A stretch of 39,760 nucleotides of DNA from JBOHCT01 sp050699055 (lineage in GTDB: Bacteria > Actinomycetota > Actinomycetes > Streptosporangiales > JBOHCT01), in NCBI GenBank assembly GCA_050699055.1, contig JBOHCT010000012.1, forward strand, positions 1-39,760. The letters run 5' to 3'. The translations under genes were made by a program, and so were the position numbers. Each line of letters starts with the position of its first letter. The first letter of the stretch is position 1. The notes beneath the pieces are model-generated. The model did no database searches, was not told the origin of the DNA, and worked only from the letters and a program-made list of their open reading frames with translations. Below, piece by piece: positions 8,522-16,292 of this stretch.

Positions 8522-9382
8522 ATGAGCTGGGAGGCGCGAATCAACGGCGCGCTCAGGCGCGTCACCGGTCTTGAGCTCCGGCACGTCCCTCGACAAAGCC
8601 CCCGGTCGGCGCCGACCCGGCGGCCCGCCCACCGCCCTCAACCTGACCGGCTACTGACGGCACCTGTCTTCGTCCTGTCCTCGGTGCGTTCCGGCTCCAC
8701 GCTGCTGCGGGTGCTGCTCGACAGCCACCCCGAGCTCCACTCCCCCGTCGAGCTTCACCTGCGTGGCCTGAAGGTCAACGAGACCTCCAAATACGTCTCC
8801 AGGTCCATGCGGGCGCTCGGGATCAGCCGGAACGAGCTCGAGCACCTGCTGTGGGACCGTGTACTGCATCACGAGCTACGCCACAGCGGAAAGCGCTACA
8901 TCGTCAACAAGACACCGAGCGACGCTTTGATCTGGCGTCGCATCGTCAAGTGCTGGCCGGACGCACGGTTCATCTACCTGCTCCGCCACCCCGTCGCGAC
9001 CGCGAGGTCGTGGCAGGAGGCCCGGCCGTACCTGAGCATGGACGAGGCGATCGCCGACATCCTCCGATACATGAACGCCGTGGAGGAGGCCCGTACGAAC
9101 CACCCGGGTCTCACGGTCCGCTACGAGGACCTGACCGCCGACCCCGAGCGCGAGACCCGGCGCATCTGCGATTTCCTCGAGGTCGAGTGGGATCCGCGGA
9201 TGCTCGACTACGGCCAGGACGACCATGGCGGTTTCCGGCCGGGTCTCGGCGACTGGGGTGAGCAGATCAAGTCGGGACAGATCCGGCCCGCGCGCACGCC
9301 GGAGGACACGGTCGTCCCCGAGGCGCTGCGGGAGATCGCCGTAGCCTGGGGGTACCTCCGTGAGCCCACCCGGGCACTGTGA
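8522..9382 (+). CDS. PAPS-dependent sulfotransferase (third, divergent type)
   Basis: A 286-residue sulfotransferase of a different subtype from the tandem pair. It shows VRSGST (55-60) for the 5'-phosphosulfate, VNKTPS (128-133) and LLRHPVATARS (153-163) for the 3'-phosphate of PAPS. The NKTP motif is typical of carbohydrate or lipid sulfotransferases of the Sulfotransfer_3 type. The ATG at 8522 is chosen because MSWEARINGALRRVTG is a plausible start and a -10 element lies 7 bases ahead; the frame is open to 8429. Its stop overlaps the start of the TagF-type gene in a GTGA junction, so sulfation and polymer synthesis are translationally coupled here. This is the most direct link between the two halves of the locus. 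Confidence 0.87.
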   Translation: MSWEARINGALRRVTGLELRHVPRQSPRSAPTRRPAHRPQPDRLLTAPVFVLSSVRSGSTLLRVLLDSHPELHSPVELHLRGLKVNETSKYVSRSMRALGISRNELEHLLWDRVLHHELRHSGKRYIVNKTPSDALIWRRIVKCWPDARFIYLLRHPVATARSWQEARPYLSMDEAIADILRYMNAVEEARTNHPGLTVRYEDLTADPERETRRICDFLEVEWDPRMLDYGQDDHGGFRPGLGDWGEQIKSGQIRPARTPEDTVVPEALREIAVAWGYLREPTRAL

Positions 9383-12015
9383 GCGTCTCCGTGACCGTGA
9401 GTAGGGCAGCCGCCGGTGCCGGGGCCGAGCACGTGACGAGGTTCAGCGTCATCGTGCCCGTGTACAGGGTCCTTGGTTATCTGCGCGAGTGCCTCGACTC
9501 GATCCTCACGCAGTCGTTCGCCGACCTCGAGCTGATCGCGGTCGACGACCGCTCGCCGGACCACTGCGGCGCGGTTCTCGACGAGTACGCGCTCGGGGAC
9601 CCGCGCGTCAGGGTGCTCCACCTCGACGACAACGTCGGGCTCGGGATGGCTCGGCAGGCCGCCGTCGAGGTCGCGACCGGCGAGTACGTCGTGTTCGTCG
9701 ACAGCGACGACAAGCTGGCACCCGGTGCGCTGCGGGCGATATCCGACCGTCTCGAGAGAACCGCCTCTCCCGACGTCCTCGTCTTCGACTACGCCCGCTG
9801 GTACTGGTGGGGTAGGCAGACACGCGACCATCTCGCGGAGCTTCTCGTCGAGACCGACCCACAGGTGTTCTCGATCGACGAGCGGCCGGACCTGCTGAGC
9901 CTGCTGATGGTCGTATGGAACAAGGCCTACCGGCGTGAGTGCATCGAGCGGCACGGCTTCCGCTGCTATCCGGGTTACTACGAAGACCTGCCGTGGACCT
10001 ATCCCCTCCTGCTGACCGCCGAACGGATCGCCGTGCTCGACCGCGTCTGCGTGCTGTACCGCCAACGCCGCGGCGGCAACATCCTCGGCAGCCGCAGCCG
10101 CAAGCATTTCGACGTCTTCGCCCAGTACGACCGGGTCTTCGCGTTCGTCGACGACCATCCCGAGATCGAGCACTGGCGCCCTTTCCTCTACGGGCGCATG
10201 CTGCAACACTGCGTGACGATCCTCACCAAGGGACATCGCCTGCCGCCGGACGCCAGGGCGGAGTTCTTCCACCGGGCACACGACTACTCCGTGCGATACC
10301 GACCGGAGCGGCCGCCTCCTGATCCCGAAGGCAGACGCCTCGCCATGAAGCTCTGGCTCATCGCGCACGACTGGTACCTCGTCTACGCGGTGGCGAGCGC
10401 GCTCAGCAGGGTCCGCCTGGTGCTCTTCGAAGGGGCGGGAAGGGCGCGCCGAGGTGCGAGGAGGCTCGCCCGTGCCGCCCGGACCCGCGCCCGACTCCTC
10501 TACTACCACGCACAGCTACGCCTGCCGCTGGACGAGCACCTGGCCGTCTACGCCGCGTACTGGTTCCGCGGGTACGCCTGCAACCCCGCGGCCATCGACG
10601 AGAAGGCTCGCGAGCTCGTCCCCTCCGTGCGGGCGGTGTGGGTCGTCCGCCCGCAGGACGAGGCGGCCTTCCCCGCCGGCATCGACCACGTCCGGGCGAA
10701 CACGCTGCGCTACTACCGCGCGCTCGCCCGCGCGAGATACCTGATCAACAACGTCAACTTCCCGAACGAGATCGTCAAGCGTAAGGGCTCGGTGCACGTG
10801 CAGACGCAGCACGGCACACCGCTCAAGACGATGGGGCTCGACCTGCAGGACTACCCGGTCGGCGCGAACAACATGAGCTTCAAGAACCTCCTCCGACGCG
10901 CGGACCGATGGGATTTCAACCTGTCCACCAGCGCGTTCGAGACCGAGGTGTGGGAGCGGGCCTTTCCCTGCCGGTACGAGTCGCTGGAGAGCGGGTATCC
11001 CCGCAACGATCGGCTGCGCACGGCGACCGACGACGAGATCGCGCGGGTCCGAGCGGCGCTCGGCATCGACCCCGGCCGCACGGCCGTCCTGTACACCCCG
11101 ACGTTCCGCGACTACCAGCGCGACTTCGAGCTGCCGTTCGACCTGGCCAGTTTCTCCCGCGCACTCGGCGACGACTACATCGTGCTCGTACGCGCCCACT
11201 ACTTCTACAGCGACGACGACGAGCTGCGTGCCCTGCACGCCAGCCGGGACATCATCGACGTCTCCACCCACCCGAGCGTCGATGACCTCTACCTCGCGGC
11301 GGACATCCTGCTCACCGACTACTCCTCGACCATGTTCGACTACGCCAACCTCGACCGACCCATCGTCATCTACGCCCACGACTGGGACACCTACGTGCGC
11401 GCCCGCGGTGTGTACTTCGACCTGCTCGCCGAGCCCCCGGGAGCCGTGGCGGCGACGGAGGACGAGCTGATCGAGGTGTTTCGCTCCGGCGCGGCGACCG
11501 GCCATGAGGCGGCCAAGGCCAGGGCGGCGTTCCGCCGGCGTTTCTGCCAGTACGACGACGGGCACGCGGCCGAACGCGTGGTGCGGCGCGTCTTCCTCGA
11601 CGAGCAGACCACCCCACCGCGACCGAGCGTCGAGCTGCCAGCCAGCCAACCTCACCCGACGGCCCGCGAGGAAGCGGCCGGCGCCGACTTACTACCGGTG
11701 CTCGTGGACAACGGGTGCTGTCAGACGGAGGACCACCTCTACATGAGGCGCCCCCTCTGCGTGTCACAGCCGTCCCGCGGCGGCGTCTGTGGTGTTATGG
11801 CAGCTGTGGGAACCCTAGCCGCGTCCGTTACTATCCCGCAGACTGCCGCGGCGGTGCGCCGCGCACTCGCCGATCGCCGACCTGACCTGTCCGAGAAGTT
11901 CGCGGCTGAGTTCCACATCGCGATGACGGCGACCGACGAGGACTTCGACACCACCCGTATCGACCGACTGGTCGGACGCTGGTGGGCCCAAGGCTTGCGC
12001 GCTGCTCAACCCTGA
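9379..12015 (+). CDS. GT2 glycosyltransferase fused to TagF-type glycerophosphotransferase
   Basis: Builds a polyol-phosphate or glycosylated polyol-phosphate chain of the teichoic acid kind. Residues 20-250 form a GT2 domain (FSVIVPVYR, VDSDD at 107-111). Residues about 400-750 are a CDP-glycerol glycerophosphotransferase domain with QHGTPLK (His478), TPTFRDYQ, RAHYFYS (His607) and LTDYSS (645-650); the two His are the TagF catalytic pair. The normal family end would be near residue 755. The frame then runs through about 120 more residues, the last 70 of which look like a DUF6247-type protein, so the true 3' end may have been displaced. The GTG start overlaps the sulfotransferase stop. The donor may be CDP-glycerol, CDP-ribitol or another CDP-polyol. 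Confidence 0.88.
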   Translation: MSVSVTVSRAAAGAGAEHVTRFSVIVPVYRVLGYLRECLDSILTQSFADLELIAVDDRSPDHCGAVLDEYALGDPRVRVLHLDDNVGLGMARQAAVEVATGEYVVFVDSDDKLAPGALRAISDRLERTASPDVLVFDYARWYWWGRQTRDHLAELLVETDPQVFSIDERPDLLSLLMVVWNKAYRRECIERHGFRCYPGYYEDLPWTYPLLLTAERIAVLDRVCVLYRQRRGGNILGSRSRKHFDVFAQYDRVFAFVDDHPEIEHWRPFLYGRMLQHCVTILTKGHRLPPDARAEFFHRAHDYSVRYRPERPPPDPEGRRLAMKLWLIAHDWYLVYAVASALSRVRLVLFEGAGRARRGARRLARAARTRARLLYYHAQLRLPLDEHLAVYAAYWFRGYACNPAAIDEKARELVPSVRAVWVVRPQDEAAFPAGIDHVRANTLRYYRALARARYLINNVNFPNEIVKRKGSVHVQTQHGTPLKTMGLDLQDYPVGANNMSFKNLLRRADRWDFNLSTSAFETEVWERAFPCRYESLESGYPRNDRLRTATDDEIARVRAALGIDPGRTAVLYTPTFRDYQRDFELPFDLASFSRALGDDYIVLVRAHYFYSDDDELRALHASRDIIDVSTHPSVDDLYLAADILLTDYSSTMFDYANLDRPIVIYAHDWDTYVRARGVYFDLLAEPPGAVAATEDELIEVFRSGAATGHEAAKARAAFRRRFCQYDDGHAAERVVRRVFLDEQTTPPRPSVELPASQPHPTAREEAAGADLLPVLVDNGCCQTEDHLYMRRPLCVSQPSRGGVCGVMAAVGTLAASVTIPQTAAAVRRALADRRPDLSEKFAAEFHIAMTATDEDFDTTRIDRLVGRWWAQGLRAAQP

Positions 12016-12169
12016 CCCCGAGGTCGAGGCGACTCACGCTCGGCTACGAGCCCGAGACACGAGCGACCTGGTCGAGTCCTGGCGTCACCAGCCGGACGGG
12101 TCGCAACACGTGTATCGCTGTGGGCCGGACGGTGATTGGGTGTTCGACCCGGTAATCCCGGCTGCCTGA
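11797..12169 (+). pseudogene. Frameshifted DUF6247-like remnant joined to the TagF gene
   Basis: From ATG 11797, in frame with the TagF gene, the translation (IPQTAAAVRRALADRR, then FDTTRIDRLVGRWW) looks like the DUF6247 family, small actinobacterial proteins often found with toxin-antitoxin genes. The frame stops at 12015, yet the +1 frame carries on with LLNPDPEVEATHARLRA and a WVFDPVIPAA ending at TGA 12167-12169. Removing one G near 11991 joins the two frames. I read this as a decayed gene whose 5' side merged with the TagF frame. Family assignment is from memory of the pattern, so it is tentative. Confidence 0.4.
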
Positions 12170-12358
12170 ATGCCCCTGTATGAGCTCGTCTTCCGGGTAC
12201 CTGGTCAGGCTCAAGCGCTCTCGACCGCCCAGCTCGTGCCCGAGGCACCGGTAAAGCGGCTGCCGTCGGAGGTGGCTCTTGGCCTGGGCCTGACTCTCCT
12301 GCATCGCGGGCATCCCGCTGCTCAACGCCGTGGAGCAGCTAATCGAATCCGCCGCTGT
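12170..12358. other. Non-coding spacer after the DUF6247-like remnant
   Basis: Open frames here are short and of poor composition. I see no terminator, repeat or RNA gene. Confidence 0.4.
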
Positions 12359-12664
12359 TCAGGCAGCTTCGCCGTGTAGCAAGGCGATGAGCTTGCGGGC
12401 TTCTTTCTGGATAGCTTCCGCGCGGGCACTCGCAGCGCGCACATCGAGCGGGCTTGCGGCTCCGAGGGCCGCCTGTCGGATGAAGGTGCTGAGCGGCATG
12501 TCCGCTTCGGCAGCGGCCCGCTCCACGGCGGCCAGCTCATCTCCCCGCAGCCGCACCGAGACCACTGTGGATACCTCACCGGCGGATGTGCCGCGCTGGC
12601 TTGGGAGCTGATCGAAATCCGCTTCGAGAGCGCTCCGCTCAGCCCTGGTGCCGTAGTCACTCAC
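12359..12664 (-). CDS. Ribbon-helix-helix antitoxin (BrnA/CopG-like)
   Basis: A 101-residue protein with a ribbon-helix-helix core: STVVSVRLRGDELAAVERA then the helix MPLSTFIRQAALG, followed by a helical, charged tail that would bind the toxin. Such proteins repress their own operon and neutralise the partner. The GTG at 12664 is chosen because GGGAGG lies 7 bases ahead and because it overlaps the toxin stop by 4 bases (GTGA) once the toxin frame is corrected. Toxin-first order is as in brnT-brnA. The antitoxin is intact although its toxin is frameshifted. The precise family is uncertain; generic RHH is safe. Confidence 0.7.
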   Translation of the reverse strand: MSDYGTRAERSALEADFDQLPSQRGTSAGEVSTVVSVRLRGDELAAVERAAAEADMPLSTFIRQAALGAASPLDVRAASARAEAIQKEARKLIALLHGEAA

Positions 12665-12905
12665 TTGCCAACCTCCCACGCAGTGATCGGTCGGATTCGG
12701 CCAGCACCTTGGTCAACGAACGGAACAAGTACACGACGGCCGCCGTGAGTGACCCGAGCGCGACGTGCGTGCCAGCCCTGTTCTTACGGTTACGCCGTAT
12801 GTCTGGACGGTTGGCAAAGACCTGCTGCACCTCAGCTATGGAAACGCCGTGACGGGTGAGATGTGATTCGTTGCCGCTGTCCACCTCGATCTCGGTGATG
12901 CACAC
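12661..12905 (-). pseudogene. BrnT-like toxin with a one-base frameshift
   Basis: From the GTG at 12905 the frame reads IEVDSGNESHLTRHGVSIAEV and FANRPDIRRNRKNRAG, in the manner of BrnT/RelE-fold toxins. After THVALG the expected C-terminus (VTHGGRRVLVPF, then GRIRPITAWEVGK) appears in another frame, ending at TGA 12663-12661, which gives the GTGA overlap with the antitoxin. One missing G in the GGG run at 12753-12755 explains the switch. The uncorrected frame ends at 12657 with an unlikely tail. It could be a real knock-out, a slippage site or an assembly error. Confidence 0.6.
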
Positions 12906-13054
12906 GGATTCGCCCCATATGTATGACGGTAACGAGGGTAAGCGTAGTACGCAACGCTGGGCAGCAGCGCACGGGGTCTTGTCGGCCAGCGGTGACGAGC
13001 CGTCACCCACGGCCTGGTCGGCGTCCAGTGCCAGGTGGGCGAGCCAGGGCTCAA

Positions 13055-13096
13055 CTACTCGTGTTTGACTAGAGCAGTCTACTCGTATTTGACTAG
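13055..13096. promoter_or_regulatory. Tandem 18-bp repeats, likely PadR operator
   Basis: Two copies of CTACTCGTRTTTGACTAG (13055-13072 and 13079-13096) differ at one base and start 24 bp apart. Each has imperfect dyad arms, CTACTC and GACTAG. They lie directly upstream of the PadR-type gene start at 13101, so self-regulation is likely. Confidence 0.6.
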
Positions 13097-13100
13097 CCGG

Positions 13101-13667
13101 GTGAATGCCACCCGCTTGTTTGTCCTTGGCGAGCTCGCTCGGGGTCCGATGCATGGTCATCAGATCCGCCGGGAGGCGCAGCTGGATCGCACCGAGCTGT
13201 GGGCGGATGTCAAGCCCGGGTCACTGTATGCGGCGCTGCACCGGCTGGTGGCCGAGGGTGCGATCGAGGTGGTGCGCACCGAACAGTCTGGCGGGCCGGC
13301 GCGCACGGTGTATGCGCTGACCCAGTTGGGCCGCCAGGAGCTGGCCGCGCAACGCGACGAGGCGCTCCAGCAGACCGGGTTGCACCCCGACCCGGTGGAC
13401 CTAGCGTTGCAGTACACCGGTGACCTGGCCGAGGAGGAACTGCGGAGGTTGATTACTGACCGGCGGGCGGCCCTGGCAGCGGAACTGGCGGCGTGGGAGC
13501 ACCAGCGGGAACGCGCCGAACCGTATCTGCGCGGGCTGGAGCCGATGACCTTCGTCCACACCGCGCTGCGGCTGCGCGCGGAGATCGACTGGCACGACCA
13601 GCTGCTCGACCAGTTGCCGAAGTTGTTGGCCGCCGAGGCACCCGAAGGAGGGCACGGCAATGGCTGA
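13101..13667 (+). CDS. PadR family transcriptional regulator
   Basis: A 188-residue protein with the PadR winged helix at the N-terminus (RLFVLGELARGPMHGHQIRR, then GSLYAALHRLVAEGAIE and RTVYALTQLGRQEL) and a helical C-terminal dimerisation part. PadR proteins are usually repressors that respond to small molecules or stress. The GTG at 13101 is preferred because homologues usually begin close to NATRLFVLG; the frame is open to 13035. It overlaps the next gene by 8 bases, so the pair forms an operon, presumably with the SDR gene as regulated partner. The tandem repeats just upstream are the obvious operator. Confidence 0.85.
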   Translation: MNATRLFVLGELARGPMHGHQIRREAQLDRTELWADVKPGSLYAALHRLVAEGAIEVVRTEQSGGPARTVYALTQLGRQELAAQRDEALQQTGLHPDPVDLALQYTGDLAEEELRRLITDRRAALAAELAAWEHQRERAEPYLRGLEPMTFVHTALRLRAEIDWHDQLLDQLPKLLAAEAPEGGHGNG

Positions 13668-14607
13668 GCGAGACGAGGCGGATGAGCGGGTCGCTGTGAC
13701 CGGCGCGACGGGGCTGGTCGGTAGCGCCGTGGTCGCCGCGCTGGTGGCCCGCCGATACGAGGTCGTGGTGCTGACCCGCGACCCGCAGCGGGCGCGTGAA
13801 TCCGTCCCCGGCGCCGCCGACTACGTGGCCTACGAGCAGGAGCAAGAGGCCGTCGGCGACTGGGCAGCGCTGCTGGCTAGCGTCGATCACGTGGTGAACC
13901 TGGCTGGCCCCTCGCTGTTTCGACCCTTTACCGGGCGCAGGTACCTACACAAGGCGACCCAGCAGCGGATCGCCGGGACCGAACGGCTGGTCGCGGCGTT
14001 GCGGGCGGCACCGGCGCGTGCCCGTACCCTGATCAACGCCTCGTCGGTCGGGGTGTACGGGTTCGGTCGGCCCTCCGACGAGGAGGTCAACGAGGACACC
14101 ACGCCGCTACCCGGCCGCTATGCCGCAGGATCGGCCGCATGGGAAGCCGCCGCCGCGGCCGCCGGCTCGCAGACACGAGTGGTGCTGCTGCGCATGGGAT
14201 ACGTACTCAGCGCCGACGGCGGTGGGTTGCCGTGGCAGCTTCAGCAGGCGCGCAAGGGCAAGGCGGCCTACTTCGCGCCCGGCACGCAGTGGCTGCCCTG
14301 GATCCACCTGGACGACGTGGTCGATTGCGTGACGCACGCTCTTGCGGAGGAGCGCTGGTGCGGCGCCTACAACCTCGTCGCGCCCCAGGCAGTTCGCAGC
14401 CGCGAGTTCGCCAACACCCTCACCCAAGTGGTCGGCTCGACTCCGCCACGGCAAACCCCAGCCCTGCTCGCACGGGTGTTCGTCGGCGCCGGCTCCGACA
14501 CCCTGCTCGGCGGCCGCCGCGTCATACCCGCCAGACTCAGCCGGGTCGGACACGCGTTCGTGCACCCCACCCTCAAAGACGCCCTACACGCCTGCGCAAC
14601 GCGATGA
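13660..14607 (+). CDS. TIGR01777/DUF1731-type SDR epimerase-like protein
   Basis: A 315-residue NAD(P)-binding Rossmann protein: TGATGLVG (14-21), a middle DHVVNLAGPSLF typical of the TIGR01777 family, RTLINASSVGVYG, and a C-terminal DUF1731-like region ending HPTLKDALHA. The family's role is unknown; members are often called sugar epimerases without proof. Where relatives have a conserved FLAxVCxxWE stretch this protein has YAAGSAAWE, an altered version. The ATG at 13660 overlaps the PadR gene, so both are co-transcribed. Nothing links it directly to the polymer genes. Confidence 0.8.
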   Translation: MAERDEADERVAVTGATGLVGSAVVAALVARRYEVVVLTRDPQRARESVPGAADYVAYEQEQEAVGDWAALLASVDHVVNLAGPSLFRPFTGRRYLHKATQQRIAGTERLVAALRAAPARARTLINASSVGVYGFGRPSDEEVNEDTTPLPGRYAAGSAAWEAAAAAAGSQTRVVLLRMGYVLSADGGGLPWQLQQARKGKAAYFAPGTQWLPWIHLDDVVDCVTHALAEERWCGAYNLVAPQAVRSREFANTLTQVVGSTPPRQTPALLARVFVGAGSDTLLGGRRVIPARLSRVGHAFVHPTLKDALHACATR

Positions 14608-14624
14608 CCGGGCCGTGCCGGTCA
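14605..14624. terminator. Short hairpin between convergent SDR and toxin genes
   Basis: TGACCGG-gccgtg-CCGGTCA, a perfect 7-bp stem starting at the SDR stop codon. It may serve as a weak two-way terminator; there is no T tract. Confidence 0.35.
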
Positions 14625-14667
14625 GCGTCCGGTTGTCGAGGTTCCCTTCCGGACAGACGCCAGCTCC

Positions 14668-14919
14668 CTAGCGGTATCGGCATGCAGCGATGCGGACCTC
14701 GTCGTTGCTGACCTTGTATACGAGCCGGTGCTCGTCGGTGATTCGACGAGACCAGTAGCCGTGGAAGCCATGTTTGAGCAGTTCGGGCTTACCGATGCCC
14801 TCGTTGCCGTTGCGCTGGATGTCTTTGATCAGCGTGTTGATCCGCTTGAGAATCTTGCGATCTTGGGTCTGCCACCAGACGTAGTCATCCCAAGCGGTCT
14901 CGTCCCAGACCAGCTTCAC
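14668..14919 (-). CDS. yoeB: YoeB-type toxin lacking the catalytic C-terminus
   Basis: YoeB is a ribosome-dependent mRNA endonuclease held in check by YefM. The 83-residue protein follows E. coli YoeB almost residue for residue (WDDYVWW, GKPELLKHG, WSRRITDEHRLVYKV). Glu46 and Arg65 are present, but E. coli ends RYHY with catalytic His83 and Tyr84, while here the codons read CGC TAG, giving Arg83 and a stop. Two single-base changes (CAC to CGC, TAC to TAG) would explain it. The toxin is therefore probably weakened or inactive. The GTG at 14919 overlaps the antitoxin stop by 4 bases. Confidence 0.87.
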   Translation of the reverse strand: MKLVWDETAWDDYVWWQTQDRKILKRINTLIKDIQRNGNEGIGKPELLKHGFHGYWSRRITDEHRLVYKVSNDEVRIAACRYR

Positions 14920-15167
14920 TCGGCAAGGTCCCGCCGGATCCCTCCACCGCTTTCGAGCCGGTCGATGGAGGCCAGCAACCGACGGGCGTTCTCGGGGCTC
15001 TTGAGCAGGTAGGCGGTCTCCTTCAACGACTCGTAATCGTCGAGCGCCACCATGACGACTGGCTCGTGGCCAGCGCGGGTGATGACCACTTCCTCGCGGT
15101 CGTCGGTGACGGTGTCCAGCGTCTCGGCGTACCGCGCTCGCGACTCGGAGTACGACATGGTCTTCAC
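14916..15167 (-). CDS. yefM: YefM-type antitoxin (Phd/YefM family)
   Basis: An 83-residue antitoxin: MSYSESRARYAETLDTV, then the DNA-binding core REEVVITRAGHEPVVMVAL and DDYESLKETAYLL, and a charged C-terminal helix that wraps the toxin. The GTG at 15167 is chosen over the ATG at 15158 because AGGAGG lies 6 bases ahead of it. The upstream palindrome at 15178-15201 overlaps this ribosome site, so the antitoxin likely represses its own promoter there. Gene order and the GTGA overlap with the toxin are standard. Confidence 0.88.
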   Translation of the reverse strand: MKTMSYSESRARYAETLDTVTDDREEVVITRAGHEPVVMVALDDYESLKETAYLLKSPENARRLLASIDRLESGGGIRRDLAE

Positions 15168-15177
15168 GATCCACCTC

Positions 15178-15201
15178 CTACGTACAGGAAATTGTACGTA
15201 G
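15178..15201. promoter_or_regulatory. Palindromic operator of the YefM-YoeB pair
   Basis: A perfect inverted repeat, CTACGTACA-ggaaat-TGTACGTAG. E. coli YefM binds palindromes with a TGTACA core, and these arms hold TGTAC/GTACA. It overlaps the Shine-Dalgarno region of the antitoxin gene. Confidence 0.75.
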
Positions 15202-15230
15202 CGGACCGCAGTCGCGGCAAAACAGCGTGA

Positions 15231-15914
15231 CGGTCGCTGGAGAAGGTCCCTCGACACGTGTTCGCGCCGAGCTTCTACCAACAAACCTTCGAGGCTGGTG
15301 AGCTGCGTAACCGGCTTGTCGACGGAGCGAAACCGGACGACCGTCAGGACTGGCTCGCGGCCGTCTACAGCAATCGGCTTCTGCTGACCCGCGATGACAT
15401 CACCTCGTCCTCCACGGCGCCAAGCCTGATGGCGACCATGCTGGAGGCGCTCGATGTCGCGGACGGGCAGACGGTCCTGGAGATCGGGACAGGAACCGGC
15501 TACAACACCGCGCTCCTGTGCGAGCGGCTCGGCTCCGGCCGCGTGGTCAGCGTCGATATCGACGCTGCCGCGGCCAGCGGCTTGGCCCGGCTCGCTGTCG
15601 GGCCGAAGGCGCGCGAGGGCGGGTTGGCCAACCCCGCGCTGCGGTGGGCAGGCGCAGCTCTGTGCGACGCCGGGACGGTCGCGTACCTCGCGGTGCGCCC
15701 GTACAGCGGTCAATCGAGCGAGCTCGGTATCGTCGCGCACGGACCCAGCTGTACACAGCTTGCTGCCCAGACCGCCGAGCTGCTGCACCGTTGGAACTCC
15801 ACACGCCCCTCGCTGCCAGTCATCATCGCTCATCCAGCGGGTACGCCCGACGACCAGCTTTCCCACGGCTACCGCATCGACAGGCCGAGCGCCCGGCTGA
15901 CCATCGCGTGGTGA
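15231..15914 (+). pseudogene. Truncated, internally deleted PCMT-like methyltransferase
   Basis: The frame opens after a TGA at 15228-15230 and reads LEKVPRHVFAPSFYQQ, which in protein-L-isoaspartate methyltransferase relatives lies well inside the protein. It continues to the SAM-binding VLEIGTGTGYNTALL and VVSVDIDA. It then jumps, without motif II or III, to a C-terminal region (LAVRPYSGQSSELGIVAHGP). An N-terminus and a large central block are missing, so catalysis is unlikely. A GTG at 15258 could still start a 218-residue product. The 5' break lies 30 bases from the YefM operator, suggesting the toxin module arrived there. Confidence 0.65.
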
Positions 15915-16007
15915 CCGGTGACGATCGTCCATCAGACCTGGCCCGCACGAATCGACGACACCTCCGCGTCAATTGCGCGTCCGCGCGACCGGAGGTCACA
16001 GTAGACC

Positions 16008-16292
16008 ATGAACCGACGCGCCCACAGGCACCAGGAGAGGGACGTGCCAATCGCCCGCCGGATGGGCGAGCGGGCCAAGGAACTCGGTGACGACGTCGAC
16101 GAGCGACGCACCGCCCGCACCGCCTGTCCCAGAGTGGAGCTGCCCACGCCTGGCAGGGCGGTCGGAACGGTATGCGTGGACCCAAAGGTACGGGAAGAGA
16201 TCGTCCGCCGCGCTGCCCTCGAAGGCCTGAGCATCTCGGAGATCATCCGGCGGATAGCCGGCCCAGGCGAGACGGTCGGTGAGAGCGAGTGA
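16008..16292 (+). CDS. Small RHH-like protein coupled to the FGE gene
   Basis: A 94-residue protein. The first 50 residues are charged and rich in Arg, Asp and Glu and I do not recognise them. The last 45 (VCVDPKVREEIVRRAALEGLS, then SEIIRRIA) have the strand-helix-helix look of a ribbon-helix-helix DNA-binding protein. The ATG at 16008 has GGAGG 12 bases ahead, rather far. Its TGA overlaps the GTG start of the formylglycine-generating enzyme gene (GTGA), implying coupled translation. It may be a regulator or a stray antitoxin fragment. Function is not assigned. Confidence 0.5.
   Translation: MNRRAHRHQERDVPIARRMGERAKELGDDVDERRTARTACPRVELPTPGRAVGTVCVDPKVREEIVRRAALEGLSISEIIRRIAGPGETVGESE

Noticed and set aside
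12170..12379. 69-residue open frame after the DUF6247-like remnant
   Set aside because: No ribosome site, no recognisable motif, and the frame ends opposite the antitoxin gene.
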